Counted from the first letter of the stretch, positions 17,501-27,161 are shown. The stretch is DNA of 64,000 nt from Actinotignum urinale DSM 15805 (GCF_000420445.1 NZ_ATUY01000008.1:37676-101675), one strand, 5' to 3'. The notes: generated by a model not told the origin, from the sequence alone. Numbers and translations: made by a program.

Positions 17501-19609
17501 ATGAAATATTTACAGCCCGAAGAATTCCCGTACGAGGTCACCGTCGTCGAAAAATTTATTCCCGTCTCCGACGGAACACAACTATGGATGAAAGCATGGA
17601 TGCCGGTTACCACAGAACCTGTTCCCGCCATCCTCGAATACCTCCCCTACCGCAGTGGCGACTGGACATGGCCACGCGATTCGGAACGCCACCCCTACTA
17701 TGCAGGCCACGGATACGCCTCGATTCGCGTCGATATTCGCGGACACGGAAACTCCGAAGGCGTGCCCGGCGAAGAATACGATATGCAAGAACATCTCGAC
17801 GGCGTGGACGTCATTAACTGGATTGCCAACCAGGACTGGTGTACCGGGAAGGTCGGAATGTTCGGGATTTCCTGGGGCGGATTCAACTCCCTCCAACTCG
17901 CCTACATGCAACCGAAGCCCCTCAAAGCCATCGTCACCGTATGCTCCACCGACGACCGCTACGACAACGACGTTCACTATATGGGTGGCTCCATGCTCGG
18001 CGTGGACATGTTCGCCTGGGGAGCAACAATGCTTGCCTTCCAATCCCGTCCCGTCGACAAGCGCGTATGGAAAGACCAGTGGAAAGAACAGTGGTTGCGT
18101 CGCCTCAACGAAGCCGAACCCTATATGGAAAACTGGATGAGGCACCAAACCCGCGATGAATTCTGGAAACACGGAAGCGTGTGTGAAGATTACTCGCGTA
18201 TCAACGCCGCGGTTCTTGCGGTTGGCGGATGGTTCGATCCCTATCGAGACACCGTGCTGAGACTCGTCGAAAATCTTTCAGCACAAGGAAAAAACGTGAA
18301 AGGCATCCTCGGCCCGTGGTCACACCAATATCCAGACCGCGATATTAAACCGGGCCCGCATATCGATTTCCTCGGCGAAACCCTACGCTGGTGGGACTAC
18401 TGGCTCAAAGGCAAAGAAACCGGGGTTATGGATGAGCCCCTCATGAAAAATTTCATTATGGATCCGCTCCCACCACACTCCGTGTACGACGAGATTCCAG
18501 GCCACTGGGTTGCCACCCCGCAATTCCCAGACCCCACGATTCTTCACACACCCTTCCCACTCTCCCTCTTCCAAGCAACACCTTTCGCAAGCAACTCCCC
18601 CTATCCGGGAGCGAAAGGTGCGGTAGCGTACGTCAACTCCCCACAAGATACCGGGCAAAGCGCGGGCCGCTTCTTCCCCTACGGCAACGATTCGGATCTT
18701 CCCATTGACCAACGCGCAGAGGACGGGCGAAGCCAAACCTTCAATATTCCCCTCGACAACGACATCCAGATTCTCGGTAATTGCACGGCACGCCTGCGCA
18801 TCACAACACCCGGAACTCGCGGGCAAGTCTATGTTCGCCTCTGCGATGTGGCGCCAGACGGCTCCTCTACGCTGGTAACACGCGGAAACCTCAACCTCTC
18901 CGCACGTGAAGGGCGCGATAAAGTGGTGGACTTCCCCGCTGGAAAATGGGTTGAGGTGGAGATTCCCATGACGGGCATCGGCTACACGATTCCTGCCGGG
19001 CACACCTTGCGCTTGTCCGTATCTACTGCGTATTGGCCGTGGATTTGGCCCCAGGCTCAAAACGAGGGCGTTTACATTGATATTGACGCTTCTTCCCTGG
19101 TTATTCCGAAACGCCCTGATTTTGAGGCGCTCGCGAACGAGGGCAATGAATACGCCCAGATTCGCCACAATGCCGATATGGCTATTGGTTTCGCCGATCC
19201 GGTTCAGCCCGTGAACGCTAAGGTTCTCTATCCCGACGAGGGACTCCCCGGTGTGCGCCGCCCCGAACGTCTGATTTCTACGGATGTTGCCAAGCGAGAA
19301 ACCTTCATTCAGGTTGACCCCATGTATGGCGGTACACGCATCTACCCGGACGGACTGCACTATAACGAAGATTCCGTGGAACGCTACTGGATTTCCTGGG
19401 ATGACCCCACCTCCGCGCGCACGGAAGCAGAGTGGAAGATTTCCCTCTCCCGCCCGGATATGGATTGGGAGGCTTCGCTCACCTCAACGTCCCGCATCGC
19501 CTGCGACGAGAAGAATTTCTTCACCGTTTCGCATGTATGGTGCTTCGATGGCGAGGAGCTTATTTTTGAGCGCAGTTGGAAAAATGTGATTCCGCGTATC
19601 GCAAGTTAA
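17501..19609 (+). CDS. CocE/NonD family hydrolase (X-Pro dipeptidyl-peptidase-like)
   Basis: An alpha/beta hydrolase of 702 residues. The N-terminal domain holds the triad: nucleophile Ser124 in GISWGG, Asp246 in GGWFDP and His275 in GPWSHQ. Family landmarks are VDIRGHGNSEG and YMGGSMLGVDMFAWG. The C-terminal part (about 430-600) is the jelly-roll domain of X-Pro dipeptidyl-peptidases and cocaine esterase (ARLRITTPGTRGQVYVRLCD, YTIPAGHTLRLSVSTAYWPW). There is no signal peptide, so it is likely cytosolic. The ATG at 17501 was chosen because the 26 residues upstream look non-coding; the ribosome site AAAGAAAGAA is modest. Next to a peptide transporter, a peptidase role is the simplest guess, but esterase or amidase activity is equally possible in this family. 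Confidence 0.88.
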   Translation: MKYLQPEEFPYEVTVVEKFIPVSDGTQLWMKAWMPVTTEPVPAILEYLPYRSGDWTWPRDSERHPYYAGHGYASIRVDIRGHGNSEGVPGEEYDMQEHLDGVDVINWIANQDWCTGKVGMFGISWGGFNSLQLAYMQPKPLKAIVTVCSTDDRYDNDVHYMGGSMLGVDMFAWGATMLAFQSRPVDKRVWKDQWKEQWLRRLNEAEPYMENWMRHQTRDEFWKHGSVCEDYSRINAAVLAVGGWFDPYRDTVLRLVENLSAQGKNVKGILGPWSHQYPDRDIKPGPHIDFLGETLRWWDYWLKGKETGVMDEPLMKNFIMDPLPPHSVYDEIPGHWVATPQFPDPTILHTPFPLSLFQATPFASNSPYPGAKGAVAYVNSPQDTGQSAGRFFPYGNDSDLPIDQRAEDGRSQTFNIPLDNDIQILGNCTARLRITTPGTRGQVYVRLCDVAPDGSSTLVTRGNLNLSAREGRDKVVDFPAGKWVEVEIPMTGIGYTIPAGHTLRLSVSTAYWPWIWPQAQNEGVYIDIDASSLVIPKRPDFEALANEGNEYAQIRHNADMAIGFADPVQPVNAKVLYPDEGLPGVRRPERLISTDVAKRETFIQVDPMYGGTRIYPDGLHYNEDSVERYWISWDDPTSARTEAEWKISLSRPDMDWEASLTSTSRIACDEKNFFTVSHVWCFDGEELIFERSWKNVIPRIAS

Positions 19610-19658
19610 TTTTTACGACGACGAGGGTTCCGTTATGTCGCGTTGGGCTCACTAACGT

Positions 19659-22600
19659 TCAGTGGCGTTCAGCAGTGTATTCCTGAATAGTTTTCAAAGT
19701 GAATTCATGCTGTGCTTCATCCTTCATGGACTGAACGGCGGCACCGAAAGCAGCCACAGTTGTCATAATCGGCAAGTCAGCTGCGGTTGTGGCGGCTCGA
19801 ATAGCATACCCATCGCTCGCTGATTGTTGCGCGCCACGAGTGTTGACAACAAGATCAATTTTTCCGGTATTAATAAGGTCCACAATATTGTGGGCATCGC
19901 TTTTTTCGCCCGGGTTTTGGCTCACCACATGTGCGTTAATCCCGTAGCGGGACAAAACATTTGCGGTTCCACGTGTTGCATAGATAGTGAATCCGAGATC
20001 AACTAGCTGGGACACCGGGAAAATAATGGCTCCCTTATCTGCATCACACACGGAAATAAGCGCCGTACCGGAAGTCGGAAGTCCTCCATAGGAAGCAATT
20101 TGCGATTTTGCGAAAGCAGCCGGGAATGTGGTGTCCATCCCCATCACCTCACCGGTAGACCGCATTTCCGGTCCAAGAATGGTGTCCACACTGCGCCCAT
20201 CCGTCGTCATAAAACGCTTAAAGGGCAACACCGCTTCCTTCACACATATGGGCGCATTGTAATCAATAATCCGTGCGTCTTTCTCGGGAAGGATTCCGCG
20301 AGCTTTCAAACTACTGATTTTCTCCCCCATCATGACTCGCGTCGCTGCCGGCGCAAGCGTTACTCCCGTTGCTTTAGACACGAAAGGAACCGTACGCGAC
20401 GCACGCGGGTTGGCTTCAATAACGTAAAGAATATTCGATTGGACAGCGAATTGGATATTCACCAACCCGCGCACTCCCACACCCTTCGCAATAGCCAGGG
20501 TTGCCTCATAGATATTGTCCATAAGTGTTTGCGAGAAACTAAGGGGCGGCAAAACACAGGCGGAATCACCCGAGTGAACGCCGGCTTCCTCAATGTGTTG
20601 CATCACTCCACCGAGGAAAAGCTCTTCTCCGTCGTATATGGCATCAACATCGATTTCTACCGCGTCGGCAAGGAATTTATCGATGAGGAGTGGCGCGGTT
20701 GTGCGTGAAGCATCGGTTTTTTCTGATTCGTGGCGGTTGAGATATTCCGCGAGTTCCGTGTGGCTGTAGACGATTTGCATTCCGCGCCCGCCCAACACAT
20801 AGGATGGGCGAACCAGTACCGGATACCCAATTTTATCCGCTACACGTAACGCTTGGGCGTCGCTTGTGGCTGTTCCGTAATCGGGAGCCTTCAAGCCCGC
20901 ATCTTCGAGAACTGTTCCGAACACTGCGCGGTCTTCTGCGGCGTCAATTGCCGCCGGCGAAGTTCCCACAATCGGCAAACCGGCGTCCTCAAGCGCTTTT
21001 GCGAGGGATAGCGGTGTTTGCCCGCCGAGCTGAATAATCACCCCGGCAATAGGACCAGCCTGGGATTCGGCTCGATAAATTTCCAGAACATCTTCGAGCG
21101 TTAATGGCTCAAAATAGAGACGATCCGAAATATCGTAATCTGTGGAGACGGTTTCGGGATTGCAGTTCACGATAATTGTTTCGTATTCGTCGTTCAATGC
21201 GAAGGTCGCTTGAACACAGGAGTAATCGAATTCGAGTCCCTGCCCTATACGATTCGGGCCACTCCCGAGAATCATCACTGCCGGTTTGGTGCGTTGCGGA
21301 ACTTCAGTTTCCGTATCGTAACTGGAGTACATGTAGGCGGTTGTTGCGGCGTGCGTACCGGCGCAGGTATCCACCATTTTATAGACGGGATGCAGGCCGT
21401 ATGCCCAGCGAACTTCGCGAACAGCTTCCTCGCTCATACCACGTATCTGCGCGATTTGAGAATCGGAAAAACCGTGGTATTTGGCGAGCTTCAAGACATC
21501 TTTTGTCAGGGTTGGGGCTGTTTTTATCTGATCGGCTACCTCATTAATCAAAGCGATCTGATCAAGGAAATAGGAATCAATCGTCGTAATCTCGTTGATT
21601 TCTTCAACGGTTGCACCAGCGCGCAAGGCCTGCTGAACCTGGATAACGCGGTCTTCAGTTGCCCGTTTCATCAACTCCAGATTTTCGTCCTTATCGGGTG
21701 TGCCGTTCCAGTGGAACACCGCGCCCTTTTTATCGATACTTCTCATCGCTTTTTGTAGCGCTTGTGTGAAGTTACGACCCAGGCTCATTGCCTCCCCGAC
21801 GGATTTCATCGTCGTCGTAATAGTGTTATCCGCAGCGGGGAACTTTTCGAACGCAAAACGCGGAACCTTCACCACAACATAGTCAACGGCAGGATCCTCA
21901 GTGAGTGGCAGTCCCGTCATATCGTTCGTTATCTCATCCAGCGTGTAACCGACGGCGAGTTTCGTCGTCACTTTCGCAATCGGAACACCTGTTGCTTTGG
22001 AGGCGAGAGCCGAGGAACGCGAAACACGCGGATTCATTTCAATAACAATCATTCGCCCAGTTTTAGGCTCCACCGCAATTTGAATATTGCATCCGCCCGC
22101 GGCAAGCCCGGTTTCACGAATAATCGCCATACCGAGATCGCGAACCTTAGTAAACTCTGCATCGCTCAAGGTGAGCGCGGGAGCCATGGTGATGGAGTCC
22201 CCGGTGTGAACACCGACCGGATCGAAATTCTCGATGCTGCACACCAAAATCGCTTGATCTTTGAAATCGCGAATTACTTCGAGTTCGATTTCTTTCCATC
22301 CGAGAATGGATTCTTCCAGGAGAACCTCAGCAGTTGGCGAATAATGCAACCCGCCACCCACAATGCGATCGAGTTCTTCCTGGTTGTGCGCAAAACCGGA
22401 ACCTAAACCGCCCATAGTAAATGACGGACGTACGACGAGAGGGTAGCCCAATTTTTCAGCCGCCTCATGGCATTCCTCAAGCGTATGGGCAATAATGGAC
22501 CGCGCCGATTCTCCCCCGCACGCATCCACAACGTCCTTGAATTCCTGGCGATCTTCACCTTTGCGGATAGCATCAATATCTGCGCCAAGAACCTCAACAT

Positions 22601-22934
22601 TGTATTTTTGCAAAATGCCGGCATCGTGTAGTGCGGTTGCTGTGTTGAGCGCTGTTTGCCCGCCGAGCGTTGCCAGGAGCGCATCGGGCCGTTCCTTCGC
22701 AATAATTTTTTCAATCACGGGAACGGTAATGGGCTCAATATAGGTGGAGTCCGCAATATGCGGGTCGGTCATAATCGTGGCGGGGTTGGAATTAATAAGA
22801 ATGACGCGGAAGCCTTCCTCTTTAAGAACGCGGCACGCCTGGGTTCCCGAATAGTCGAATTCGCAAGCCTGCCCGATCACAATGGGGCCTGAGCCGATAA
22901 CGAGGATAGAGTTAATATCTGTTCTGCGTGGCAT
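19659..22934 (-). CDS. carB: Carbamoyl-phosphate synthase large chain
   Basis: Makes carbamoyl phosphate from bicarbonate, ATP and ammonia for pyrimidine and arginine synthesis. The 1091-residue protein has the full CarB layout: first synthetase half ([36 protein letters not shown]), oligomerisation domain (about 400-550), second half ([38 protein letters not shown]) and a C-terminal MGS-like regulatory domain (about 940-1091, [19 protein letters not shown]). Nothing looks damaged. It follows carA after 21 nt with an AGAAGGA ribosome site. The oddity is its partner: the adjacent carA encodes only the synthetase-binding domain, so the ammonia source is unclear. Confidence 0.97.
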   Translation of the reverse strand: MPRRTDINSILVIGSGPIVIGQACEFDYSGTQACRVLKEEGFRVILINSNPATIMTDPHIADSTYIEPITVPVIEKIIAKERPDALLATLGGQTALNTATALHDAGILQKYNVEVLGADIDAIRKGEDRQEFKDVVDACGGESARSIIAHTLEECHEAAEKLGYPLVVRPSFTMGGLGSGFAHNQEELDRIVGGGLHYSPTAEVLLEESILGWKEIELEVIRDFKDQAILVCSIENFDPVGVHTGDSITMAPALTLSDAEFTKVRDLGMAIIRETGLAAGGCNIQIAVEPKTGRMIVIEMNPRVSRSSALASKATGVPIAKVTTKLAVGYTLDEITNDMTGLPLTEDPAVDYVVVKVPRFAFEKFPAADNTITTTMKSVGEAMSLGRNFTQALQKAMRSIDKKGAVFHWNGTPDKDENLELMKRATEDRVIQVQQALRAGATVEEINEITTIDSYFLDQIALINEVADQIKTAPTLTKDVLKLAKYHGFSDSQIAQIRGMSEEAVREVRWAYGLHPVYKMVDTCAGTHAATTAYMYSSYDTETEVPQRTKPAVMILGSGPNRIGQGLEFDYSCVQATFALNDEYETIIVNCNPETVSTDYDISDRLYFEPLTLEDVLEIYRAESQAGPIAGVIIQLGGQTPLSLAKALEDAGLPIVGTSPAAIDAAEDRAVFGTVLEDAGLKAPDYGTATSDAQALRVADKIGYPVLVRPSYVLGGRGMQIVYSHTELAEYLNRHESEKTDASRTTAPLLIDKFLADAVEIDVDAIYDGEELFLGGVMQHIEEAGVHSGDSACVLPPLSFSQTLMDNIYEATLAIAKGVGVRGLVNIQFAVQSNILYVIEANPRASRTVPFVSKATGVTLAPAATRVMMGEKISSLKARGILPEKDARIIDYNAPICVKEAVLPFKRFMTTDGRSVDTILGPEMRSTGEVMGMDTTFPAAFAKSQIASYGGLPTSGTALISVCDADKGAIIFPVSQLVDLGFTIYATRGTANVLSRYGINAHVVSQNPGEKSDAHNIVDLINTGKIDLVVNTRGAQQSASDGYAIRAATTAADLPIMTTVAAFGAAVQSMKDEAQHEFTLKTIQEYTAERH

Positions 22935-22955
22935 GGATTAATCCTTCTATTCTCT

Positions 22956-23393
22956 TTACGAATGTACGACGAGATAGTTGTGTGCGTCTTCACCGCTTAA
23001 AATGGTTGCGGTTTGCGGTGTATCGCGAATTTTGCGCATAATTGCGCGCGTATCGACCTGTTGTATACCAACGACGCCGGCGTTTTTTAGGGCTTCTTCA
23101 AGTTCGCCCGTTTTTTGATAGTGGGAACCGCGCGCTATGGGATCTCGAATAATCACACCTGCTGCTGTGTACTGAGAATCTTCACCTAAATCGAGAACTC
23201 CCGTATTTCCAATATGCGGGGTTGTAAAGAGAACAATTTTTCCAGTTACGTCTTGGGATGTAAGAAGTTCTTGGTAACCGAAAGCTGCCGTGGTTCCGCA
23301 TAGGACACCGCTACTTCGTCCTCGCTGAGCGTAAGGTGTTCCGTGAAAAATCGTTCCGTCTTCTAGAATAAGTAGTGCTGTATCTACCGGCAT
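22956..23393 (-). CDS. carA: Truncated carbamoyl-phosphate synthase small chain lacking the glutaminase domain
   Basis: This 145-residue protein matches only the N-terminal domain of CarA: LLILEDGTIFHG, FGYQELLTSQDVTGKIVLFT, PHIGNTGVLDLGEDSQ, VDTRAIMRKIRD. It then ends SGEDAHNYLVVHS with a stop. Normal CarA has about 380 residues, and the missing C-terminal two thirds contain the class I glutamine amidotransferase domain with its catalytic Cys-His-Glu. The stop is 21 nt before carB, which has a proper ribosome site, so there is no room for the lost domain and no visible frameshift debris. The start was placed at the ATG after GAGGAG (an ATG 3 nt upstream is equally possible). It could be a surviving scaffold for an ammonia-dependent enzyme, or a decayed gene. 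Confidence 0.85.
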   Translation of the reverse strand: MPVDTALLILEDGTIFHGTPYAQRGRSSGVLCGTTAAFGYQELLTSQDVTGKIVLFTTPHIGNTGVLDLGEDSQYTAAGVIIRDPIARGSHYQKTGELEEALKNAGVVGIQQVDTRAIMRKIRDTPQTATILSGEDAHNYLVVHS

Positions 23394-23485
23394 CATTCTC
23401 TCCTCAAACATGTGTTTGATGAACATCACAACATTCACCATAATGAATAAAAATGACGAACATGGAATAACTATACAGGAACTTT

Positions 23486-23821
23486 ATGTTGATTCTTCTA
23501 CCGCCTTCAGCGGGCAAGACGGCGCCACAATCTGGCCCCACGCTCGACCTCGTCTCTCTCTATCTCCCTGAATTTACACAGCTTCGTGAAGAAATTATTG
23601 ATATTTTGCAAAAAGTTTCCGCATCAAAGGACGCTCTAAAGTTACTTAAAGCCGGTCCAAAAATAGAAACAGAAATTCTTTCCCAGGTTGTTTTATACTC
23701 CCAACCGTGTTCAAAAGCACAGAATATATATACAGGCGTGTTATACGATGCCGCCGATTTCCCCACGCTGACACCCAAGCAAGCGCATAAACATTACCCT
23801 GAAACAGTAGGATGTGGATAA
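23486..23821 (+). pseudogene. yaaA: Truncated YaaA/DUF328-family gene
   Basis: The 111-residue product starts MLILLPPSAGKTAPQSGPTL and later has NIYTGVLYDAADF, both characteristic of the first half of YaaA (UPF0246), a peroxide-stress protein that lowers intracellular free iron or DNA oxidation. Full-length members have about 240-260 residues. Here the reading frame ends after HKHYPETVGCG, and only 38 bp separate it from the next gene, so the second half is deleted. The ribosome site AGGA and the start are intact. It is probably a decayed gene; a functional short form cannot be excluded. Confidence 0.7.
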
Positions 23822-23859
23822 CTTTTTGTTTCTCAACACGAGACGGCTAGGGTAAAGAT

Positions 23860-24681
23860 ATGAAACGTCTCGCAGCAATTTCGCCATCACGGGCCAAGGA
23901 CTTCCATCAATGCCCCCTTCTTTTTCGCTTCCGCAGCATTGATCAGTTCCCCGAACCCCCGTCGTTAGCCATGCTCCGAGGAACACTCGTCCATTCGGTT
24001 CTTGAACATTTATACGACGTTCCACAGCTTGAACGAACCCTAGATTATGCCCAGTCGCTTCTTCTTCACTGTTGGGAAAAACTTCACACCGAGAACCCGG
24101 AACATCTCACGCTCTTCGATACAGAAAACCACCTGAATAATTGGCTCGATTCTGCACGTCCACTTATTTCCACATATTTCACCCTAGAAAATCCCCAATA
24201 TCTTCAACCTAGAGATAGGGAAAAATTCTTGAATAGCAGGCTTTCCTCAGGCGTAGGGGTACGCGGTATTGCTGACAGAATAGACAGGGCACCCAGTGGC
24301 GCGTTGCGTGTCGTCGATTATAAAACCGGAAAATCTCCCCATCCGCGCTACCAACAGGACGCGCTGTTCCAAATGCGTTTTTATGCCATGTTGCTATATC
24401 TCATTGAGGGGCAAATTCCGGCGCGAACACAACTGATTTATTTGAAGGACGGGCGCACGCTCACCTACGATCCCACAGATGTCGATGTGGAGATGATTGT
24501 GGAGAACGTGAATAACACGTGGAAAAATATTAAGGAACGTTTAGATTCGCGCTATTTTGAACCGCGCAGGTCCCGGCTGTGCGATTGGTGCAGTTTTCAA
24601 CGCTTCTGCCCCGAATTCGGCGGAACGCTACCGGAAATAAGCGCCACAGGCATCGAGCATATGCGCACCGTACAGCAGTAG
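23860..24681 (+). CDS. RecB-family PD-(D/E)XK nuclease
   Basis: A 273-residue stand-alone nuclease related to the RecB C-terminal and Cas4 fold, like M. tuberculosis Rv2119. It begins SPSRAKDFHQCPLLFRF, has RGTLVHSVLEHLY (motif I His), GIADRIDRAPSGALRVVDYKTGK with the D-x(n)-D-Y-K-T catalytic core, and QMRFYAML (motif III Q-Y). The Cys residues near the ends (C17; C-x2-C-x5-C in RLCDWCSFQRFCPEF) can hold an iron-sulfur cluster, as in Cas4/AddB-like nucleases. There is no Shine-Dalgarno; TAGGGT lies 6 nt before the ATG, so the mRNA may be leaderless. It ends 3 bp from the end of the convergent mshC. No CRISPR array is visible. Confidence 0.85.
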   Translation: MKRLAAISPSRAKDFHQCPLLFRFRSIDQFPEPPSLAMLRGTLVHSVLEHLYDVPQLERTLDYAQSLLLHCWEKLHTENPEHLTLFDTENHLNNWLDSARPLISTYFTLENPQYLQPRDREKFLNSRLSSGVGVRGIADRIDRAPSGALRVVDYKTGKSPHPRYQQDALFQMRFYAMLLYLIEGQIPARTQLIYLKDGRTLTYDPTDVDVEMIVENVNNTWKNIKERLDSRYFEPRRSRLCDWCSFQRFCPEFGGTLPEISATGIEHMRTVQQ

Positions 24682-24684
24682 GAT

Positions 24685-25944
24685 CTACAAGGTAATATCC
24701 ACCCCAAGGAATGCCTGAACGGCGCGCGCCATCTTTTGCGCATCATATGTGTGCGAGCTACGTGCCCAGTTGTCAATGAAAACACAAGCTTGTGGCGTGT
24801 TGAGATCATCAGCGAGAATATTGCACAAGACTTCTGCGGGATCTTCACCTTTTTCTGTTTCGCTACAGCAAGCATCTGCGCCACAACAGTTATTGGCATG
24901 TGAGAAAGCCTCCCGCCATGCAGAAAGACGCTCGGATGCATGGCGTAGCAAATCCGCGGTGTATTCCCAATCGGTACGGTAATGTTGCCCCAACATAACA
25001 AGTCGGACAGCCTGCGGATCTTCGCCTTGGGAGACAAGTTCGGACACCCTCACAAGATTACCCAACGATTTCGACATTTTCTCACCCTCATAGGCAACCA
25101 TCCCGGCATGCATATGAATATCCACACCGGAACCGGAAAATAGTTCACGCAGATGAGATTCGCTCATTTCGTGATGCGGAAACACCAAATCGCGCCCACC
25201 AGCCTGAACCGTCACGTTTCCTTTCAATTGCTCAGCCATAATTAACGCACATTCAATATGCCAACCAGGACGCCAATATCCGGGTTTTTCACCACGTGGC
25301 TGGAAGCAATCATTTTTCACGCCCTTCCAGATGAGCGGATCAAGTTCATTCTTCTTCCCCAGCCTGTTAGAATCCCCGCCATGCCCATCAAATAAGCCCC
25401 GCAAATCTAAACCACGGAAAACGGGAGCTACCGCAAATTCTTCGTCGTGCGAAATATCGAGATATACATCTTGGGATCCGTCACTGTTCTCGAGACGATA
25501 CGCCAAGCCACGCTTTTCAAGATCGCGAACGGCCCCCTCCAACTCTGGCAACACTTCCGAGATGGCTGTCCACGTCTGTGGTGGAACGCAACCCAAAAGT
25601 TCCATGTCGCTACGGAAAAGATCAATTTGTGAATCCGCAAGTTCTCGCCAATTTACCTGGGTTGCCTCGGCTCGCTCGAAAAGCGGGTCATCAATATCGG
25701 TAATATTTTGGGCGTAAATCGGTTCCTTACCCGTTGCCAGCCACCACCGCATGAGCGCATCTGCCATGACGTACGTAAAAGCGTGTCCAAGGTGTGTGGC
25801 ATCGTAAGGCGTAATTCCGCACGTGTAGAGATGCGGATGTTGGGTATCTGCAACAACACGTAAATCCTGCGTAGATGTATCAAAAAGTTTCAAAGAAGTC
25901 GTGACGTGGAGAACAGGGACATGCGGTTTCGGCCAGGTTTTCAT
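24685..25944 (-). CDS. mshC: Mycothiol ligase (cysteine:GlcN-Ins ligase)
   Basis: Joins L-cysteine to glucosaminyl-inositol in mycothiol synthesis, using ATP via cysteinyl-adenylate. The 419-residue protein resembles cysteinyl-tRNA synthetase without its tRNA-binding end. Its TCGITPYDATHLGHAFTYV region includes the zinc Cys, the HIGH-like motif and the TPYD signature that marks MshC. It also has YAQNITDIDDPLFERA, zinc-ligand segments GWHIECALIMAEQ and FPHHEMSES, and the loop KMSKS. A Cys-rich stretch (ANNCCGADACCSET, about 356-369) is unusual. AAGGAAG supports the ATG at 25944. Its presence shows that mycothiol is likely the low-molecular-weight thiol of this organism; the other msh genes are not in the window. 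Confidence 0.95.
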   Translation of the reverse strand: MKTWPKPHVPVLHVTTSLKLFDTSTQDLRVVADTQHPHLYTCGITPYDATHLGHAFTYVMADALMRWWLATGKEPIYAQNITDIDDPLFERAEATQVNWRELADSQIDLFRSDMELLGCVPPQTWTAISEVLPELEGAVRDLEKRGLAYRLENSDGSQDVYLDISHDEEFAVAPVFRGLDLRGLFDGHGGDSNRLGKKNELDPLIWKGVKNDCFQPRGEKPGYWRPGWHIECALIMAEQLKGNVTVQAGGRDLVFPHHEMSESHLRELFSGSGVDIHMHAGMVAYEGEKMSKSLGNLVRVSELVSQGEDPQAVRLVMLGQHYRTDWEYTADLLRHASERLSAWREAFSHANNCCGADACCSETEKGEDPAEVLCNILADDLNTPQACVFIDNWARSSHTYDAQKMARAVQAFLGVDITL

Positions 25945-26225
25945 AAACTTCCTTACGTTGACACAACATCATTATCTTACTCCGATAGACATAACGTGCC
26001 CACCCGCCAAAATGTTCCCAACTCATTAGCCCCACGCACTTTCTCACTGCTCTGGCGCCCAACCCTTCTGCCCCAAAAAATCAACGCCGACACAACCGCG
26101 CGGCACTCTCCCGTCGTACATCCCGATACACACAACACTCCCAACGCACACAACACTCCCGATACACACAACACTCCCAACGCACACAACACCCACCCAC
26201 CCATTCCTCGTTTAAACTTAAACGT
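25945..26225. repeat. Intergenic region with 36-bp tandem repeat and a likely leaderless promoter
   Basis: Between the divergent mshC and aldo/keto reductase genes, a 36-bp unit built from ACACAACACTCCC and CCAACGCACACAAC starts at 26125 and is repeated from 26161, the second copy fading at about 26192. Directly before the reductase ATG, TAAACT (26213-26218) is followed by 7 nt, a spacing expected of a -10 box for a leaderless mRNA. Confidence 0.7.
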
Positions 26226-27161
26226 ATGGATTACCGTGCGGTTGGAAAAAGTGGCGTTGTTGTATCCTCTATCGGACTTGGAACCCTCACCTGGGGGCGC
26301 GATACGGAAAAAGATGAGGCAGCAGGTCAACTTTTAGCATTCTCTGAAGCTGGCGGAACGCTCCTCGATACGTCACCCGCTTTCGGAAATGGCGCTTCCG
26401 AGTCCCTCGTCGGTACACTGTTCGACGACGGAGATTTTTCTTGTAAAAACTTCTATATTTGCACACGTGTCGGGTTTGTTTCCTCGCCAATCGGTTCATC
26501 CTATTCAACATCGAGAGGTGCCTTGCGTTCAAGCCTTGAGGGGAGCTTGGAGCGCTTAAGGACGAACCGTGTGGATTTTGCTCTGTGTGCTGGCCCTGAT
26601 GGCGTGACCCCGGATCGGGAAACGGCATTAGGACTTGCACATCTTGTCACTTCAGGGCTTACAGATTATATAGGCGTGATGGGTTATCCTGCCTGGAGAG
26701 TTGCCCGCATGAATACTTTCCTTGAAGAATCCGGGCTACCCTCACTCAGTGTTATTCAAAGCGAATATTCTCTTCTTCAACGCTATCCAGAAGACGAGTA
26801 TTTTGATGCCTGCGAAGGTTTAGGTTTGGGTTTCTTTGGCACATCGGTTCTTGGACGCGGAGTTCTTACAGGAAAGTATCGCCATTCTATTCCTGCAACT
26901 TCGCGCGCTGCTTCAGAACATTTGGCATCTTTCGTCGACCCTTATTTGGATAAGAGGTGTCGCACCATTGTTGAAGCGGTTGCGAAAGCCGGTGACGGTT
27001 TAGGGCTATCTGAGGGCGAGGTTGCCCTCGGCTGGGCTTTATCTAAACCCATAACCTCCGCCCTCATTGGCGCGCGAACAGCGGGCCAACTGGTGTCCAT
27101 ACTCTCCAAGGTCCAAGAGCTACCCGCAATCGTCACCGAAGCCCTCAACGATATTTCTTAA
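26226..27161 (+). CDS. Aldo/keto reductase-family protein with degenerate active site
   Basis: A 311-residue TIM-barrel protein of the aldo/keto reductase family: VVVSSIGLGTLTWGRD, GGTLLDTSPAFGNGASESLV, SLERLRTNRVDFAL, and the C-terminal NADP-binding region ALGWALSKPITSALIGARTA. In active members the catalytic tetrad is Asp, Tyr, Lys, His. Here Asp48 is kept, but Tyr is Phe53, Lys is Arg81 and His is Ala122 (or Cys121, depending on alignment). The cofactor site looks better kept than the catalytic one. It may act as a binding or regulatory protein. No Shine-Dalgarno precedes the start (see the promoter entry). Its neighbours do not reveal a pathway. Confidence 0.85.
   Translation: MDYRAVGKSGVVVSSIGLGTLTWGRDTEKDEAAGQLLAFSEAGGTLLDTSPAFGNGASESLVGTLFDDGDFSCKNFYICTRVGFVSSPIGSSYSTSRGALRSSLEGSLERLRTNRVDFALCAGPDGVTPDRETALGLAHLVTSGLTDYIGVMGYPAWRVARMNTFLEESGLPSLSVIQSEYSLLQRYPEDEYFDACEGLGLGFFGTSVLGRGVLTGKYRHSIPATSRAASEHLASFVDPYLDKRCRTIVEAVAKAGDGLGLSEGEVALGWALSKPITSALIGARTAGQLVSILSKVQELPAIVTEALNDIS

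Noticed and set aside
18383..19360. 325-residue minus-strand frame opposite the CocE hydrolase
   Set aside because: It lies wholly antisense to a gene with a complete catalytic triad and has no family features.
23860..24681. Cas4-like nuclease hinting at a CRISPR locus
   Set aside because: No repeat-spacer array or other cas gene is present; the protein matches the stand-alone RecB-like family of actinobacteria.
26100..26192. CRISPR-like repeat
   Set aside because: The 36-bp unit is contiguous without spacers and built of smaller sub-repeats; it is a simple tandem repeat.
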